Counted from the first letter of the stretch, positions 47,373-59,739 are shown. The stretch is 64,000 nt of DNA from Streblospio benedicti (GCA_019095985.1 CM032669.1:8904569-8968568); one strand, 5' to 3'. Notes: generated from the letters alone by a model not told the origin. Made by a program: numbers and translations.

Positions 47373-49630
47373 TTCAGGTCAGTGCTGACACTCACTTGTA
47401 TGTATTCATTTGTTTGTTTGTTTGTTTGTTTGTTTGTTTGTTTGTCTGTCTGTTTTTGGTTTGGTTTGGGGTGGGGTTACCTGGAAATCCTTCGGTCATT
47501 TCGTCAAATTCAAAGCGATTGTCTCCAAAAATCTGTACAATACGCTCAATTGCCCATTATTTACCTGGCAAATCCATCAGTTTCTATCCATTTTTCATTG
47601 TGACATTTTGACTGTCTTCTCAGTTGGTCAATCTGGACAGTACATTTAGTTTTAGATGCCGCTTTGTACTCCAGGCAATATAATCAATACGTTTCATCAA
47701 TAACTTCCTAATTTGTTTATTACCCTCTTCTGTTCAGAATTGCTGGCCATTTGGTATGGACATAACCCATGGTGGAAAACATGATATATGGAAGCGCCGC
47801 CTGGCATATTGGCAGCGGTAATGTGATTGTGAACTTGTGTCTTGAATGTAAATGCTCAATAATTAGGGACAAATTTTGAGTGATTGCACGTTCTTCATAA
47901 TTTGATCTATCTTGGGCCATCATTGATGAATGCAGTTGAAACTGAATCGTGACCAGCAATACAAGCAAAAAGATAGTGTATTAGTCTAATTTTACGACAT
48001 ATAATTTTCCATTACTCTGGAATGTGATAGTCCTGTGGCCGTTGCATTTCACTGTGTTTTAAATTGCTGAAATAAGTGATGTTATTCAGCTTTTATTCTC
48101 GATCAAATTCACTGTGCTTTAAATTGCTGAAATAAGTGATGTTATTCAGCTCTTATTCTCAATCAAATAGACAATTACTTGATCTGACACTCCTATTTTA
48201 GCTGGGTCGAGGGTGCATTCTGCGCGGACACACAAATAATTACTGGTGCAGTGATCAGAAGCCAGACCATTAAATCGGTTGCGTTTGGTTTCTTTGACGA
48301 TGCCATTCGCTCGTGGTGAAGCAGCAGGGGGAATGTGACACAGACGTGTTTTGCGTTCACGTGTTTAGCTTGTGGATCGTGCTGTTCTGATTGGTGCAGA
48401 TTCTTCTCAGTTATTCATTGTATTAAACGTGAATGTAACTTGCACGTGTGGGTCCATAAGTGGAGGTTCTATACTCTTAAGACGAGCAACTTTCACTCAG
48501 TAAATAAGTACGTCGTGCATGGAATCAGCGTGTGTGAAATTGCAATAGTACCTTTCATTATAATTCATCCAAATATATTTGTAAAACATATTTTTATTAT
48601 GATAGACATCATAAGTCAGTGTTTAACGTTTGTTGCCACAATGCCGTACTTTCAGTACAATTGCGTTCACCACGTCGCGACGTCGCACGGACGTCGGGGC
48701 ACGGAGTGCGTTATGTTTTGATTTCAAATTATTGTTAAAATAGGTATCACCCAGAGCCTTAAAGGTATCCATTCTCTCTGTGTTAACTCTGTTAAGCTCT
48801 GTTAACAGTGTTATTCTGGTGATGTGCTGCAGGATGTGACGACAAAGGTTGTTGATTGGAGACTTATGCAGCCACGTTCCCACACCACGATTTCTGACAG
48901 CATTTTTGAACAGGGTGCCTCGCGTAACTTACGTCGCTACCGCTTCTCGGCCTCTTGGCCAAAATCAAAGTGTATTATATGAATATGTCAGCGTATTATA
49001 TCAGGCGGCCCTCCCTGGGGGCTTAAGATATGAAACTGATTCATGACGCTAGGTCTGTTGGTGAACATCCAGTAGCTTGCTACCAGTTTACCACGCTTTG
49101 GCCTGGCCATGAAATGCCTCTAGGAATGGCCCACTCACCCACACCCTCATGGGGGAAAGTAAAATCAATATCAATTGTTAAAATACAGCAAGCCTACATA
49201 GTTCGTGATAAAAAATAATAGCCACATATCACACCTGCCACCCCCTCCCCCCCAAAATGAAGCAAAATGAATACAGGACAGGTGGTATCTGCCCAGCATC
49301 CCCACCCACGCCAGCCATTGAAAATGTTGAAAATGCACCACTTTTGTCAAAACTGGGAGGCAGTGAATGTTGAACAATATCAATGTATAATTCCTTGTAC
49401 TGCCAGATCCCGTGGCAGTCAGCATTGCACCTTGGTGCGTACACCCCCATTTAGCAAACATCTAATTTCGCAGTGCGTGGTATCACCCAGACGTCCATGC
49501 AAAGTGCGATGGATCCCGTCAATGCACACAAGAAGATAACATAAATACAGACACATTAACACATGCATATTTTACAAAAGAGAGAGCTAGGAGCTGTAAA
49601 TTTGAAAGGTAAAGATAAAGCAAACTAATG
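47373..49630. repeat. Segmental duplicate, direct copy 1
   Basis: Nearly collinear with 50020-52560, sharing CAGAATTGCTGGCCATTTGG, CGGTTGCGTTTGGTTTCTTT, TGACAGCATTTTTG and a U2-like sequence. Differences include a local 60-bp tandem duplication here (48049-48168, single in copy 2) and about 280 bp present only in copy 2 (51318-51595). The copy ends at an N gap, so allelic mis-assembly is possible. Confidence 0.8.
48938..49140 (+). ncRNA. U2 snRNA-like sequence, copy 1
   Basis: Starts TACCGCTTCTCGGCCTCTTG, close to the U2 5' end; ATCAAAGTGTATTATATGAA replaces the canonical branch-site region (GTAGTA becomes GTATTA). The 3' part has GTAGCTTGCTAC at stem-loop III and CCTGG ... CCTCTAGGAATGG at stem-loop IV. 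Stem-loop IIa pairing appears lost and the Sm site (ATTTTTGG in U2) reads TCTGTTGG. Length (about 200 nt) is near that of U2 (about 188 nt). It is most likely a pseudogene or strongly diverged variant. Confidence 0.6.
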
Positions 49631-49730
49631 NNNNNNNNNNNNNNNNNNNNNNNNNNNNNNNNNNNNNNNNNNNNNNNNNNNNNNNNNNNNNNNNNNNNNN
49701 NNNNNNNNNNNNNNNNNNNNNNNNNNNNNN
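49631..49730. other. Assembly gap (100 N)
   Basis: A run of exactly 100 N, the conventional length for a gap of unknown size. DNA just to the right (49731-50120) has many runs and mismatches compared with copy 1 and may be low-quality consensus. Confidence 0.98.
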
Positions 49731-49890
49731 AAGGTCTTCTGAACCCTGTTTAAAAAAGGAATTTTGAAAATTTAAAATTTACCGAAGTTATTTTGGGAAA
49801 CACAAAAAAACAAAAAAAACCACCAAAAAACACACCCCACACACCTGAAACCAAACAAACCCCAAAAACAAACACACCATTTTAGGAAAA

Positions 49891-49907
49891 CCCACCCACA
49901 CACACAC

Positions 49908-50006
<99 letters not shown>

Positions 50007-50007
50007 C
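49891..50007. repeat. (CA)n microsatellite
   Basis: Equivalent of the CA tract at 47221 in the second segmental copy, with a few interruptions. Confidence 0.9.
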
Positions 50008-50019
50008 CCCTTTTATCAC

Positions 50020-52560
50020 CACAGTTCAGGTGGTTTTGTCACTCCCTTGTATGTATTCTTTTTGTTTGTTTGTTTGTTTTTTTTCTTTTTTTGGTTTGGG
50101 TTTTGGGGGGGTGGGGTTACCCTAAAACCCTTCCTTCATTTCTAAATTCAAAGCGATTGTCTCCCAAAAATCTGTGCCACAATACGCTCAATTGCCCATT
50201 ATTTACCTGGCAAATCCATCGCTTCTTTATCCATTTTCATTGTGACATTTTGACTGTCTTCTCAGTTGGTCAATCTGGACAGTATATTTAGTTTTAGAAA
50301 GAAATCATGCTGTTGGTTTGTTACTTTCTGTCCTTCATGAGATGCCGCTTTGTACCTAGGCAATATAATTAATAATACATTTCATCAATAACTTCCCTAA
50401 TTTGTTTATTACCCCTTTCTGTTCAGAATTGCTGGCCATTTGGTATGGACATAACCCATGGTGGAAAACATGATATATGGAAGCGCCGTCTGGCATATTG
50501 GCAGCGGTAATGTGATTGTGAACTTGTGTCTTGAATGTAAATGCTCACTAATTAGGGACAAATTTTGAGTGATTGCACGTTCTTCATAATTTGATCTATC
50601 GTGGGCCATCATTGATGAATGCAGTTGAAACTGAATCGTGACCACCAATACAAGCAAAAAGATAGTATATTAATCTAATTTTACGACATATAATTTTCCA
50701 TTACTCTGGAATGTGTTAGTCCTGTGGCCGTTGCATTTCACTGTGTTGTTGTTATAATTGCTGAAATAAGTGCTGTTATTCAGCTCGTATTCTCAATCAA
50801 ATAGACAATTACTTGATCTGACACTCCTATTTTAGCTGGGTCGAGGGTGCATTCTGCTTGCGCGGACACACAAATAATTACTGGTGCAGTGATCAGAAGC
50901 CAGACCATTAAATCGGTTGCGTTTGGTTTCTTTGACGATGCCATTCGCTCGTGGTGAAGCAGCAGGGAAATGTGACACAGACGTGTTTTGCGTTCACGTG
51001 TTTAGCTCATGGATCGTGCTGTTCTAATTGGTGCAGATTCTTCTCAGTTATTCATTGGATTAAACGTGAATGTAACTTGCACGTGTGGGTCCATAAGTGG
51101 AGGTTCTATACTATTTAACACGAGCAACTTTCACTCAGTAAATAAGTACGTTATGCATGGAATCAGCGTGTGTGAAATTGCAATAGTACCTTTCATTATA
51201 ATGCATTGAAATATATTTGTAAATTTGTAAAACATATTTTTATTATGATAGACATCATAAGTCAGTGTTTTAACGTTTGTTGCCACAATGCCGTACTTTC
51301 AGTACGAGTGCGTTCACCACCTCTGTAAAGTTTCAACATTTGTATGGCAGATTTCTAGATCGCCTGTGTCATGAGCTTGATAGAGTTTCTGTTGACACAC
51401 AGGTATTAAACAGGTATCAAATAGGTATCAAGCAGAGCCTTAAAGGTGGACGTAAGGAGCTAATAGGAGCTAATATGATAATATTCTGTGGGTTTATAAG
51501 CGCCGCACGGCAGATTTGCCGTGAAACCCATGGCAGAAGTGGAATGATAACTGAGAGTTTTGTAAGAGAAATTAAGGTATTCTACTATTGACGACGTCGC
51601 ACAGACGTCGGGGCACCGGGTGCGTTATGTTTTGATTTCAAATTATTGTTAAATGCCCACCATGGAGCCTGTGGTGGCGTCTGGCAGCAAGAGACCATCC
51701 ATTCTCTCTGTGTTAACTCTGTTAAGCTCTGTTAACAGTGTTATTTCGGTGATGTGCTGCAGGATGTGACGACAAAGGTGGTTGATTGGAGACTTATGCA
51801 GCCGCGTTCCCACACCATGATTTCTGACAGCATTTTTGGACAGGGTGCCTCACGTATCTCTAGTCAGTACCGCTTTTCGGCCTTTTGGCTAAGATCAAAG
51901 TGTAATATATGTTCATGTCAGCGTATTATCTGAGCATGTCCTCCCTGGGGGCCCACGATGTGAAACTGCTTCATGAAACTAGGATTGAAGGTGAACATCC
52001 AGTAGCTTGCTACCAGTTTACCACGCTTTGGCCTGGCCATGAAATGCCTCTAGGAATGGCCCACTCACCCACACCCTCATGGGGGAAAGTAAAATCAATA
52101 TCAATTGTTAAAATACAGCAAGCCTACATAGTTCGTGATAAAAAATAATAGCCACATATCACACACCTGCCACCCCCCCCCTCCCATAAGGATCAAAATG
52201 AAGCAAGGTGTATCTGCATCCCCATCCACGCCAGCCATTGAAAATGTTGAAAATGCACCACTTTTGTCAAAACTGGGAGGCAGTGAATGTTGAACAATAT
52301 CAATGTATAATTCCTTGTACTGCCAGATCCCATGCCAGTCAGCGTTGCACCTTGGTGCGCACACCCCCATTTAGCAAACATCTAATTTCATAATATACTG
52401 TGTGGTGGTATCACCATTGAGACGTCCATGCAAAGTGCGATGGATCCCGTCAATGCACACAAGAAGATAACATAAATACAGACACATTAACACATGCATA
52501 TTTTACAAAAGAGAGAGCTAGGAGCTGTAAATTTGAAAGGTAAAGATAAAGCAAACTAAT
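50020..52560. repeat. Segmental duplicate, direct copy 2
   Basis: Collinear with 47373-49630 (see there) and continues beyond it into the right arm of the inverted duplication. The first 100 bases after the gap are less similar than the remainder. Confidence 0.8.
51868..52070 (+). ncRNA. U2 snRNA-like sequence, copy 2 (closest to canonical)
   Basis: TACCGCTTTTCGGCCTTTTG and GCTAAGATCAAAGTGTAATA match the U2 5' domain (stem-loop I and branch-site region; canonical GTAGTA reads GTAATA). ATGTCAG and CTGAGCAT can pair as an extended stem-loop IIa with a bulge. GTAGCTTGCTAC keeps stem-loop III pairing with a paired U-A in place of the usual G-C. CCTGG and CTAGG pair at stem-loop IV. The Sm site is replaced by ATTGAAGG, which argues against a normal snRNP. 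It could be a diverged variant or a pseudogene; U2 identity is clear but function is not. Confidence 0.7.
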
Positions 52561-53241
52561 GCGGCCTCATTCTCTGGCCCAGAAACTCGAATAAAGTATC
52601 AAGTGGACAATACAATGCAAAAATGTTCTCTCTCCCATTCCGTTTTTGTATAAAATGCTAACTTTATGACCGGATATCACCATGATATTAATCGTGTTTA
52701 CAACTACCGGTATTGGTTGGAGTTGAGATTGATGAGGATTTATTAATTAATGAAGGGAGCACTAAGAGACGTTGACGAGCTCATAGGGGCCCCTCAGACA
52801 GCATAAATCATGGGATAACGCACGTATCAAAACATAGACCAAGCTTTAATGACATATATGTGTTTCCCAGTGCTTGCAAACATTTTTCAAACCTTCTCCA
52901 TCCAGTTTTTTAGCAAGCATATTTCTAGTTTCTGAAAGATATATATGTCTTCAGAATTCTACGTTGTGGTGGTATGAAAATTTGAAAACAACTTTTAGGT
53001 TTATATAGAATTAAACTATAGCTAGTGTGATTTCTATAAGGCTGAGAAGGGATGAGGGGTTGGACCTTTAATGGTTTATATCGATTTACATTTAGATTCT
53101 TTCTATAAGGGCTGACACCTTATTCAATGGGTTCACAGTTAGACACCTTTTTAGATGGCGGTATTATGACCCCCCTCACACACCCCACAGGTTTGCCCAC
53201 CTAACACACGCCCCCCTCATAGACATAGAAAATGAACATCT

Positions 53242-53242
<1 letters not shown>

Positions 53243-53288
<46 letters not shown>
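53243..53288. repeat. (CA)n microsatellite
   Basis: About 46 bp of CA dinucleotides replacing the G-tract of the mirrored repeat at about 43830. Confidence 0.95.
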
Positions 53289-53289
<1 letters not shown>

Positions 53290-53502
53290 AATTCAAAGAA
53301 TGCTGGAAATATGCACACACTTGTATATCTGACTTACTTATGTTGCAAAACAAAACTAAATACCCCACCACCGCTTCACACGTAATTCCCAGAAATGTAT
53401 TTTATGTCATTATAGTCATATACTAATGTTAACTTTATCAAAAAATAACCGATGATTATGAATAAATCCATATTTAGTGCATACACGAAAATTATTAGAA
53501 AC

Positions 53503-53700
53503 TTTCACTCAGTAAATAAGTACGTTATGCATGGAATCAGCGTGTGTGAAATTGCAATAGTACCTTTCATTATAATGCATTGAAATATATTTGTAAAACA
53601 TATTTTTATTATCACAGACATCATAAGTCAGTGTTTAACGTTTGTTGCCACAATGCCGTACTTTCAGTACGATTGCGTTCACCGCTTCTGTAACGTTTAA
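53503..53700. repeat. Third partial copy of a segmental duplicate block
   Basis: CTTTCACTCAGTAAATAAGT, GGAATCAGCGTGTGTGAAAT and TTGCCACAATGCCGTACTTT repeat the block at 48490-48665 and 51126-51320. Similarity ends near 53700. Confidence 0.85.
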
Positions 53701-55077
53701 ACATTTGCTTTTGTCTAGTATTTTTTTAGTAGTATTCATTTATTTGCCATAGAACATTAGTGATATAAAAAATTCAGACAAGTTACAATCAAGGATATCA
53801 CGTGCCGGTCCACAGTCACGACTTGATCAAACTGTCCTCACATTCACATGGACGCAATGAGTATTAATTACCAGCGTATTTCGATCTCTAAGATAACGAG
53901 TCTGTCACAGGGCGTGAGTGAAGATGATGCATGTTCTGTTGCCTGTTTCAACCAGAAATCTTTTCCTCTGATCTAGTCGTCAAACCTCGTTGATATCATT
54001 CTTGCTGCGGCGCAGTTCTATATCATAATAATAATAATTAATTATAATTCAGTATTTATTTGCAACCGTACAATCAGTTGAACATATACATAGTATTTAC
54101 ATAGTATTCAGAGGACTACAAACCACTCCAGGTCATTGGCATCCTTTTCACACCCTATATATTCTTTTTCAACTCACCGGGGAGCATAGATTATCACACT
54201 TTCACATGTCGAATAGGTTGTTCGGACTGGGAGGCTCAAATAAGGGCTGGGAGTGAAATGGTTGTGAAGATGTCAGAATGAAGGGTGCTGCTGTCAGGAT
54301 GGGTTGGGGATGTCAGAATAGAGTTAGTCAGTAATTAGTAACTGCCTCATTTTAGTGGTACATTCCTGTTTTACATATAAATATAAATATGACAAAATAT
54401 TGTAGTATTGACGTAACAACTAATTTATTTTTTAATGGTATATGGGAGGCCCGATGCGTAATTATCATAAGATGATACATTTTACTACATACATGTGTAT
54501 GTGTCTATTTGCAGTACATAAGTTTTTTCTATGTGATCAGACGCTATTGCATTGACTCTTAATTTCCATTAAGAGATGACAGTTGAAGAATCACGTACAT
54601 GGCATTTCGCAGGTGCACCACTCAGAGAAATGAAGCGAGCCAGCCACATTATCATTCATAGCGGAGGAGTACAGCCTAGGGCACAACTGTCAGTACTGCT
54701 TCTCTACTGCCTTTCTACTGTCAAAAACTCATGCAGACCGTGGCGATCAGTGCGTGTCCAGTGAGATGAATGACTGTTTTAGAGGCAGTAGCAGACAGTA
54801 GTAGAAGTATGACAGCTCTGTACGGCCTCTAAACTGCACTTCGTCAGTACTGAGACAGTGCTGGCACAGTGCAGACACAATGCATACACAGTGCAGACAG
54901 TACATATACACCAGAGCCCTTTACAGGACCCCACCGCCCACGGGCCCCACGTCCGCACTTGCAAATTTGGGGTTTGAAAAGGTTTAGCTGAAAAGCTGGA
55001 TGACTTGGGATAGAGAAGGAATAGACAAGTATGGGCCTACCGGCGACAGTGCTGCCGCCAAGGGGACTTGGTGGTCA
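53701..55077. other. Gene-free region with SINE trace and short repeats
   Basis: At 54085-54205 there is a degraded minus-strand SINE body (CAGGTCATTGGCATCC, TCAACTCACCGGGGAGCATA). At 54560-54960 words such as CAGTGCAGACA and CAGTACTG recur irregularly. No exon was recognised. Confidence 0.45.
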
Positions 55078-55575
55078 CATATGCAAAATCCAATGAATCT
55101 TTCAAAACATCACTAAAAACTCCTCTCTTCAAAATAGCTTTTGGATGTTAGCACTGATTATGCACCTATTTAACGATTTCTACATCATCCACAAGATGAC
55201 CACAAAAATGTGTGTATCTTGAATCAAATTGTTACTAATAATTATATTTTAACGCATTAGATCAGTAATGCGTCCTATAAACTTATAATACAGCTCTATG
55301 ATTACAACTACCAGGAAATTATTCCTGTTATATAGTTCAGTGTGCTGGTGATACATCGCTATATGTTATATACTATTTAATATCTGAAATCATGTCCTAT
55401 TTATCCTAAGTATTTTCGTACATTAGTGTATTTGCAAATAACCACTGAAGTAAAGAGCAGTATCAGTAATTTAAGCAAGATGTATAGAAACAATCTCACA
55501 ATTGCAAGTTTGTAGAAGGTATTTCAAAATAATCACAAGTATAAAATCATAACACAACGTTCCCATCAAATAACG
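55078..55575 (+). mobile_element. LINE 3' end, variant A
   Basis: Starts within the ORF2 C-terminus (AAATCCAATGAATCTTTCAA, CTCTTCAAAATAGCTTTTGG), then the 3' UTR with the AACGCATTAGATCAGTAATGCG hairpin, TTTCGTACATTAGTGTATTT and AATCTCACAATTGCAAGTTT. It ends earlier than other copies. Confidence 0.75.
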
Positions 55576-56859
55576 CATGGCGTATACCGTAAAGCTAGAA
55601 TATTTCGTAGCTGTTAAATTTTGCGATTTTCAATTATAAATTATTTTGTGACTATTTAATTTTGCGGTTTTGGTCCACCCTGTAACTACTTTCCATAGGC
55701 TATTAATGTTTGCTGACTATTTAATTTTGCGTTTTTGCCCCTACCCACGAAATTCGCAAATTAAATCGAGCGCAAACATTTCTAGTTTTACAGTAATCAT
55801 GATATTTGTTAAACCAAATAGATGCATATCTGTTAGAACATAAGTATATACAGCAAGACAGCGTCAGTCAGCTTTGAAACTATATTTTTATGCATTGTTT
55901 TATCACAGAATTGAATATAAATCCCAAATATATCAGGATGACAGTAAGACATCTTTGGAATGTTTGCCAAAGCGCCACTTCCAATAAATAGGTTTTATCT
56001 AGAAATGAATATGCATAAAATGATTCAAAAGGGCGAATGGAGTGGGGGGATCTTCAATGGAGAATTTTGCTCTGAAGCCCATTGACTCTTTTTCATTGAT
56101 TCTCCAAATGATGCTAAATGTGTGTCATTTCCAAACTTCATTTATGTTTTCGCTTAATAGCATGAGCAATTTGGGAGAAATGTGCATAAAATAAAGAAAT
56201 TCGTTTGAAGGGATGAGTTCTGTTGAGTGTCAAAGGTGGCTGATTTCGTGCAGCAATTACAAGAATTCTGATTGCAAAATGTAATCTTTGACAAAATTGT
56301 TGCCTTTTTTGTGTGTTTTTGTTTTTCAGTTTGGTCTTGCCCTTCTTCTCATACTTATTTTACGTCATCTTTTCTTTTGCCAATAAATTCTGCTTACGGA
56401 AGTGATGACAAGTATATTGAAGGGCAACATGTTACAGATCATAAATGAAAAATATATTAATGTAGATATATGGCAACATATTTGACCGTACATCCTACAA
56501 AGACATGTTTACACATTTATTAAACGAGTAATTCTAATTATAAGTATGCCAAATTTAATATAAAATCATAGGTTGCACTTGACATATATAAAACTACAGG
56601 CACAACCGGCAGTGCGAACATTTTGGAAGTACTTTTCTCAGTGCCTGCGAGGTATGCCACAAGTAATGACCTACTTCATAATGGCTCCATAAGTTTGACA
56701 AGTCAACCTTTCGCTACTGTCTCTGTACTGCCCCAAAAAGTACTTTCACTGTACTTTCACCAGACACTAACCTTTCTAAAGGCTATGATATTCAATTCAT
56801 ACTTATTCATATTTAGTTTCATTCATATCAAAACACCCCCATAGAATACAACTCCTTCA
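55576..56859. other. Gene-free spacer
   Basis: TTAAATTTTGCGATTTT and TTTAATTTTGCGGTTTT words recur at 55610-55770, in part inverted (AATTCGCAAATTAAATCG), suggesting an unrecognised miniature element. Otherwise nothing is identified. Confidence 0.4.
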
Positions 56860-57440
56860 ATTATGTACCTATTTAACGATTTCTATATCATTCACAAGAT
56901 GACCCAAAAATGTGTAAATCTTGGATCAAATTGTTACTAACTATTATGTTTAAACGCATTAAAACTAAATGCGCCCTTCAAACTTATTGTTTTAGGTAAT
57001 CCAAATGAGTTGGTTAGTAACTATTCCTGTTGTAGTTCTAATTACTTATATATTCTAATATACAAAATCATGTCCTATTAATCATAAGTCTTTTCGAATA
57101 TTAGTGTATTTGCAAATAACCAATCAAGTAAACAACAGTATCAATAATTTAAGCAAGATGTATGGAAAACAATCTCACAATTGCAAGTTTGTAGAAAGTA
57201 TTTCAAAATAATTACAAGTATAAAATCATAACCATAACGGCCCCATTTAATAGTTACACACGCGCGCGCGCACATACATGGCATAGGGCAGCGTGCCTAA
57301 ATCTTTAAACTTGTGTATATCTAGATCTAGACTAATCATTTTTAATCCTATTTTCTATAGATAAATACTGGATTCTCTCCTCTTGTTGACCACTCATTTC
57401 AATGCTAATACTATAGTGGCTGTCCACTAGAGGTGTCGGC
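56860..57440 (+). mobile_element. LINE 3' UTR copy, variant A
   Basis: Begins just after the ORF stop region (TTATGTACCTATTTAACGAT), with the AACGCATT..AATGCG hairpin, AAACAATCTCACAATTGCAA, TATCTAGATCTAGACTAATC, CTATTTTCTATAGATAAATA and the long 3' version (TTGTTGACCACTCATTTC ... CTGTCCACTAG). Confidence 0.75.
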
Positions 57441-58829
57441 TTGTGAGCTGATTCTAACAGCCTGGAGTTTAAATATCATCCTGAATATCATCATGCTAGG
57501 CTGAGACATTTAGACTGTGTGTGTTTCTGAGTGTAATGGTCACAGGTTTCAATAATCTTTTTAAATGATATTCTGGGCCTGGACAAAGGCTAACTGGACA
57601 CGCACTCCGTGAGTTTTGGCAGCAGAGAAGCAGTATAGATAACGATTACTGTCGGTTTTTGCCAGAGGCTTATTGTTGACGCAAAAGTCCAACTGACACT
57701 GTGCAATTTCCCCAAAAAATGATTGCAGTGCCCATAGCTTAAAATAGAAAAAGAAATTCTTAGAAATTTGCCCATGTTTGTTTGAAACGTGGCTGGTGGG
57801 GAAAACTTTACATAAACAATCTCCTTGGTGCATTCTATTGAATAAACTGAATATCATATTAATGTGCAGAAAATCTTTATTGGTCTTTGTTCGTGTGGCT
57901 ATCTCTTTGAATACAAAAATCCTTGCAATGAATAAAGTTACTGTGACTTCATGTGATCACATGTAATAACGCAAATGATACCTTCTTGAGAGGCATCACA
58001 TACTTTATCATGGGCCTTCAAGCACTGGATTATGAGATCTAGAATTACCTGAGACGGTCTTTGTCATGATATATTGTATTCTATTCAATTGTAGTTATTT
58101 TCTTGTCTGCGGTTGCCGTATGAAAAAAAATCTATTCGTTTTTGTCTGTCTTGCACCTTTCTGTCACAATTTCCCGCCAGTGAGACACAAATAGCGACCT
58201 ACTTGGTACACCTGGCATAAAATGTCAATGTCTCAATGGTGGTTCAGTGTGATCATCTTGCAAGATGCGAGATCAAATAAAAGCACGGCTGCTCCCTCTA
58301 GAACTGTTATGTACGTTTTCTCGGACGCCTCTACATTATCATGCATAAAACACGTGTTGGTGAATGTATTCGTGTTTTTTCATGAACAAATAGCTGCCAG
58401 AGCCTCCTCTCATCTGTATCCATGATACGGCTGATAAGCTAACATATGGTCACATCAAATCTCCAAGCTCATGATACGGTTATCACAACCACTAGCCGGC
58501 GTGGCCTGGTAGAATTTGCTTGGGGGTGGAGAGCAATGATCTGTACACTGTGTTTGATTGTGTACCAAAGGTTTGATTGACCAAGTAATATGATTGACCA
58601 ACCTGACCAACTTGTGTACATCTCGCCTCTCCAAACCCCCAGTTGCTTAAAAAATGGTGTTGACCATCATTGGTCAGAAGAAAGAGAAGAATGGTTCGAG
58701 TTGACAAATAAGGAAAATGCAGAAAACGTAATAGCATTAATGCATAACAAACTGACAATGTACAATGACATATATTGACGTTAGGAATACACTACCACGT
58801 ACATACATCACTTGCACTGCGTGAGCTCG
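57441..58829. other. Gene-free spacer with one doubtful exon
   Basis: A minus-strand frame near 57566-57702 follows an acceptor-like GCACAG and reads CQLDFCVNNKPLAKTDSNRY before a stop. It has no recognised family. Other frames here are short and unconvincing. Confidence 0.35.
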
Positions 58830-58975
58830 TGTACATGTTATGTCATCAGTTTGTTGGTTGGACTTGATACCAAGCGATGCATAATAATGCCATTGTACAT
58901 ACAATCCTAACTCATCTCTGAGGTGACCACAATCACTGGATCTCAACTCCACCGTTCACATATGGGATGCATATG
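58830..58975 (+). pseudogene. Tc1/mariner-type transposase remnant
   Basis: Two adjacent frames give MHNNAIVHTILTHL (58877-58918) and PQSLDLNSTVHIWDA (58927-58971). They correspond to the Tc1/mariner blocks usually written DNAPxHT (second catalytic Asp, here Asn) and WPxxSPDLNPIEHLWD (third catalytic residue region). A stop and a frame change separate them and another stop lies upstream, so it is inactive. No terminal inverted repeats were located, so only the DDE-domain 3' part is recognised. Confidence 0.65.
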
Positions 58976-59041
58976 GATTTATGCATAGAAACAATGATTT
59001 TTCATAATATAAAATGCATGTGGGTATCTAAATTCAGTAAT

Positions 59042-59739
59042 CTATGTATAGGGCAGAGCCCTACGCGGGTCTTTCTTTTAATCCTCATCTGCACCACAAA
59101 TCTACGGGCTGTGGGCTGAATTGTCACTCATACTGTGGGTCCGGGTACGGACTTTAAACCTCAAACTATTTTACATCTCTTTGCGGGCTTGAAATCATGA
59201 AAGCCCACAAAGAAACCTGAATGTTCTACTTGTTACAATTTTTCAGCATCTTTTCCAGCTTTACGGTTGGTTGCAGTCTTCTGTTTGAAAAGTGCAATAA
59301 ATGTATTTCATTATACTGATATTGCAAACAGGAACATTATTGGCTTCGTAGCCTTTACCATAATCGTTTATCTGGATGTTTTCAAACTGAATTACTTTGG
59401 AATTCACACGAGATCTATGCACACGTTTCCTTTACATAAACTCCCTAAAAAAGCATTCCTTGTTACTGCAATTTTGAATATGGGTGGAGTTCATTCTTTT
59501 CAAAAACAGCACATTTTGCTAGCGTCTGTAACATAAAACTAAATGTGTTGTATGTGTTGATGATTATTAATGGGGATTCCTACCACCTCCCTGTGTGATA
59601 ACCATGCAGTTGTGTGTGACTTATGCAGAGTGGAACATGATCCAAAATTTAATCTATAGTTAGTGTTAATTTTGTGTGAGATGTTTTTTTTTTCTAGTCC
59701 TACTTTATTTTAGACCGAGACCTAGGGATCACTATTCTT
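59042..59739. other. Gene-free spacer
   Basis: GGCAGAGCCCTACGCGGGTC at 59052 and GCGGGCTTGAAATCATGAAA at about 59183 resemble ends of a small GC-rich repeat. An 89-codon hydrophobic frame at 59267-59536 has no recognised domain. Confidence 0.35.

Larger units (their letters stand above)
51355..53505. repeat. Right arm of a large inverted segmental duplication
   Basis: Reverse complement of about 43400-45785. It starts near TGTCATGAGCTTGATAGAGT, includes the U2-like copy 2, and ends near ATAAATCCATATTTAGTGCA. The arms are separated by about 5.6 kb that holds the LINE at 45892 and direct copy 1. Confidence 0.8.

Noticed and set aside
48335-48721. 128-codon frame in segmental copy 1
   Set aside because: The equivalent DNA in copy 2 (about 51000-51300) does not keep the frame, so there is no sign of coding constraint.
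49772-50006. Aromatic-rich frame beside the first gap
   Set aside because: Built from a CA repeat plus poorly resolved gap-edge sequence.
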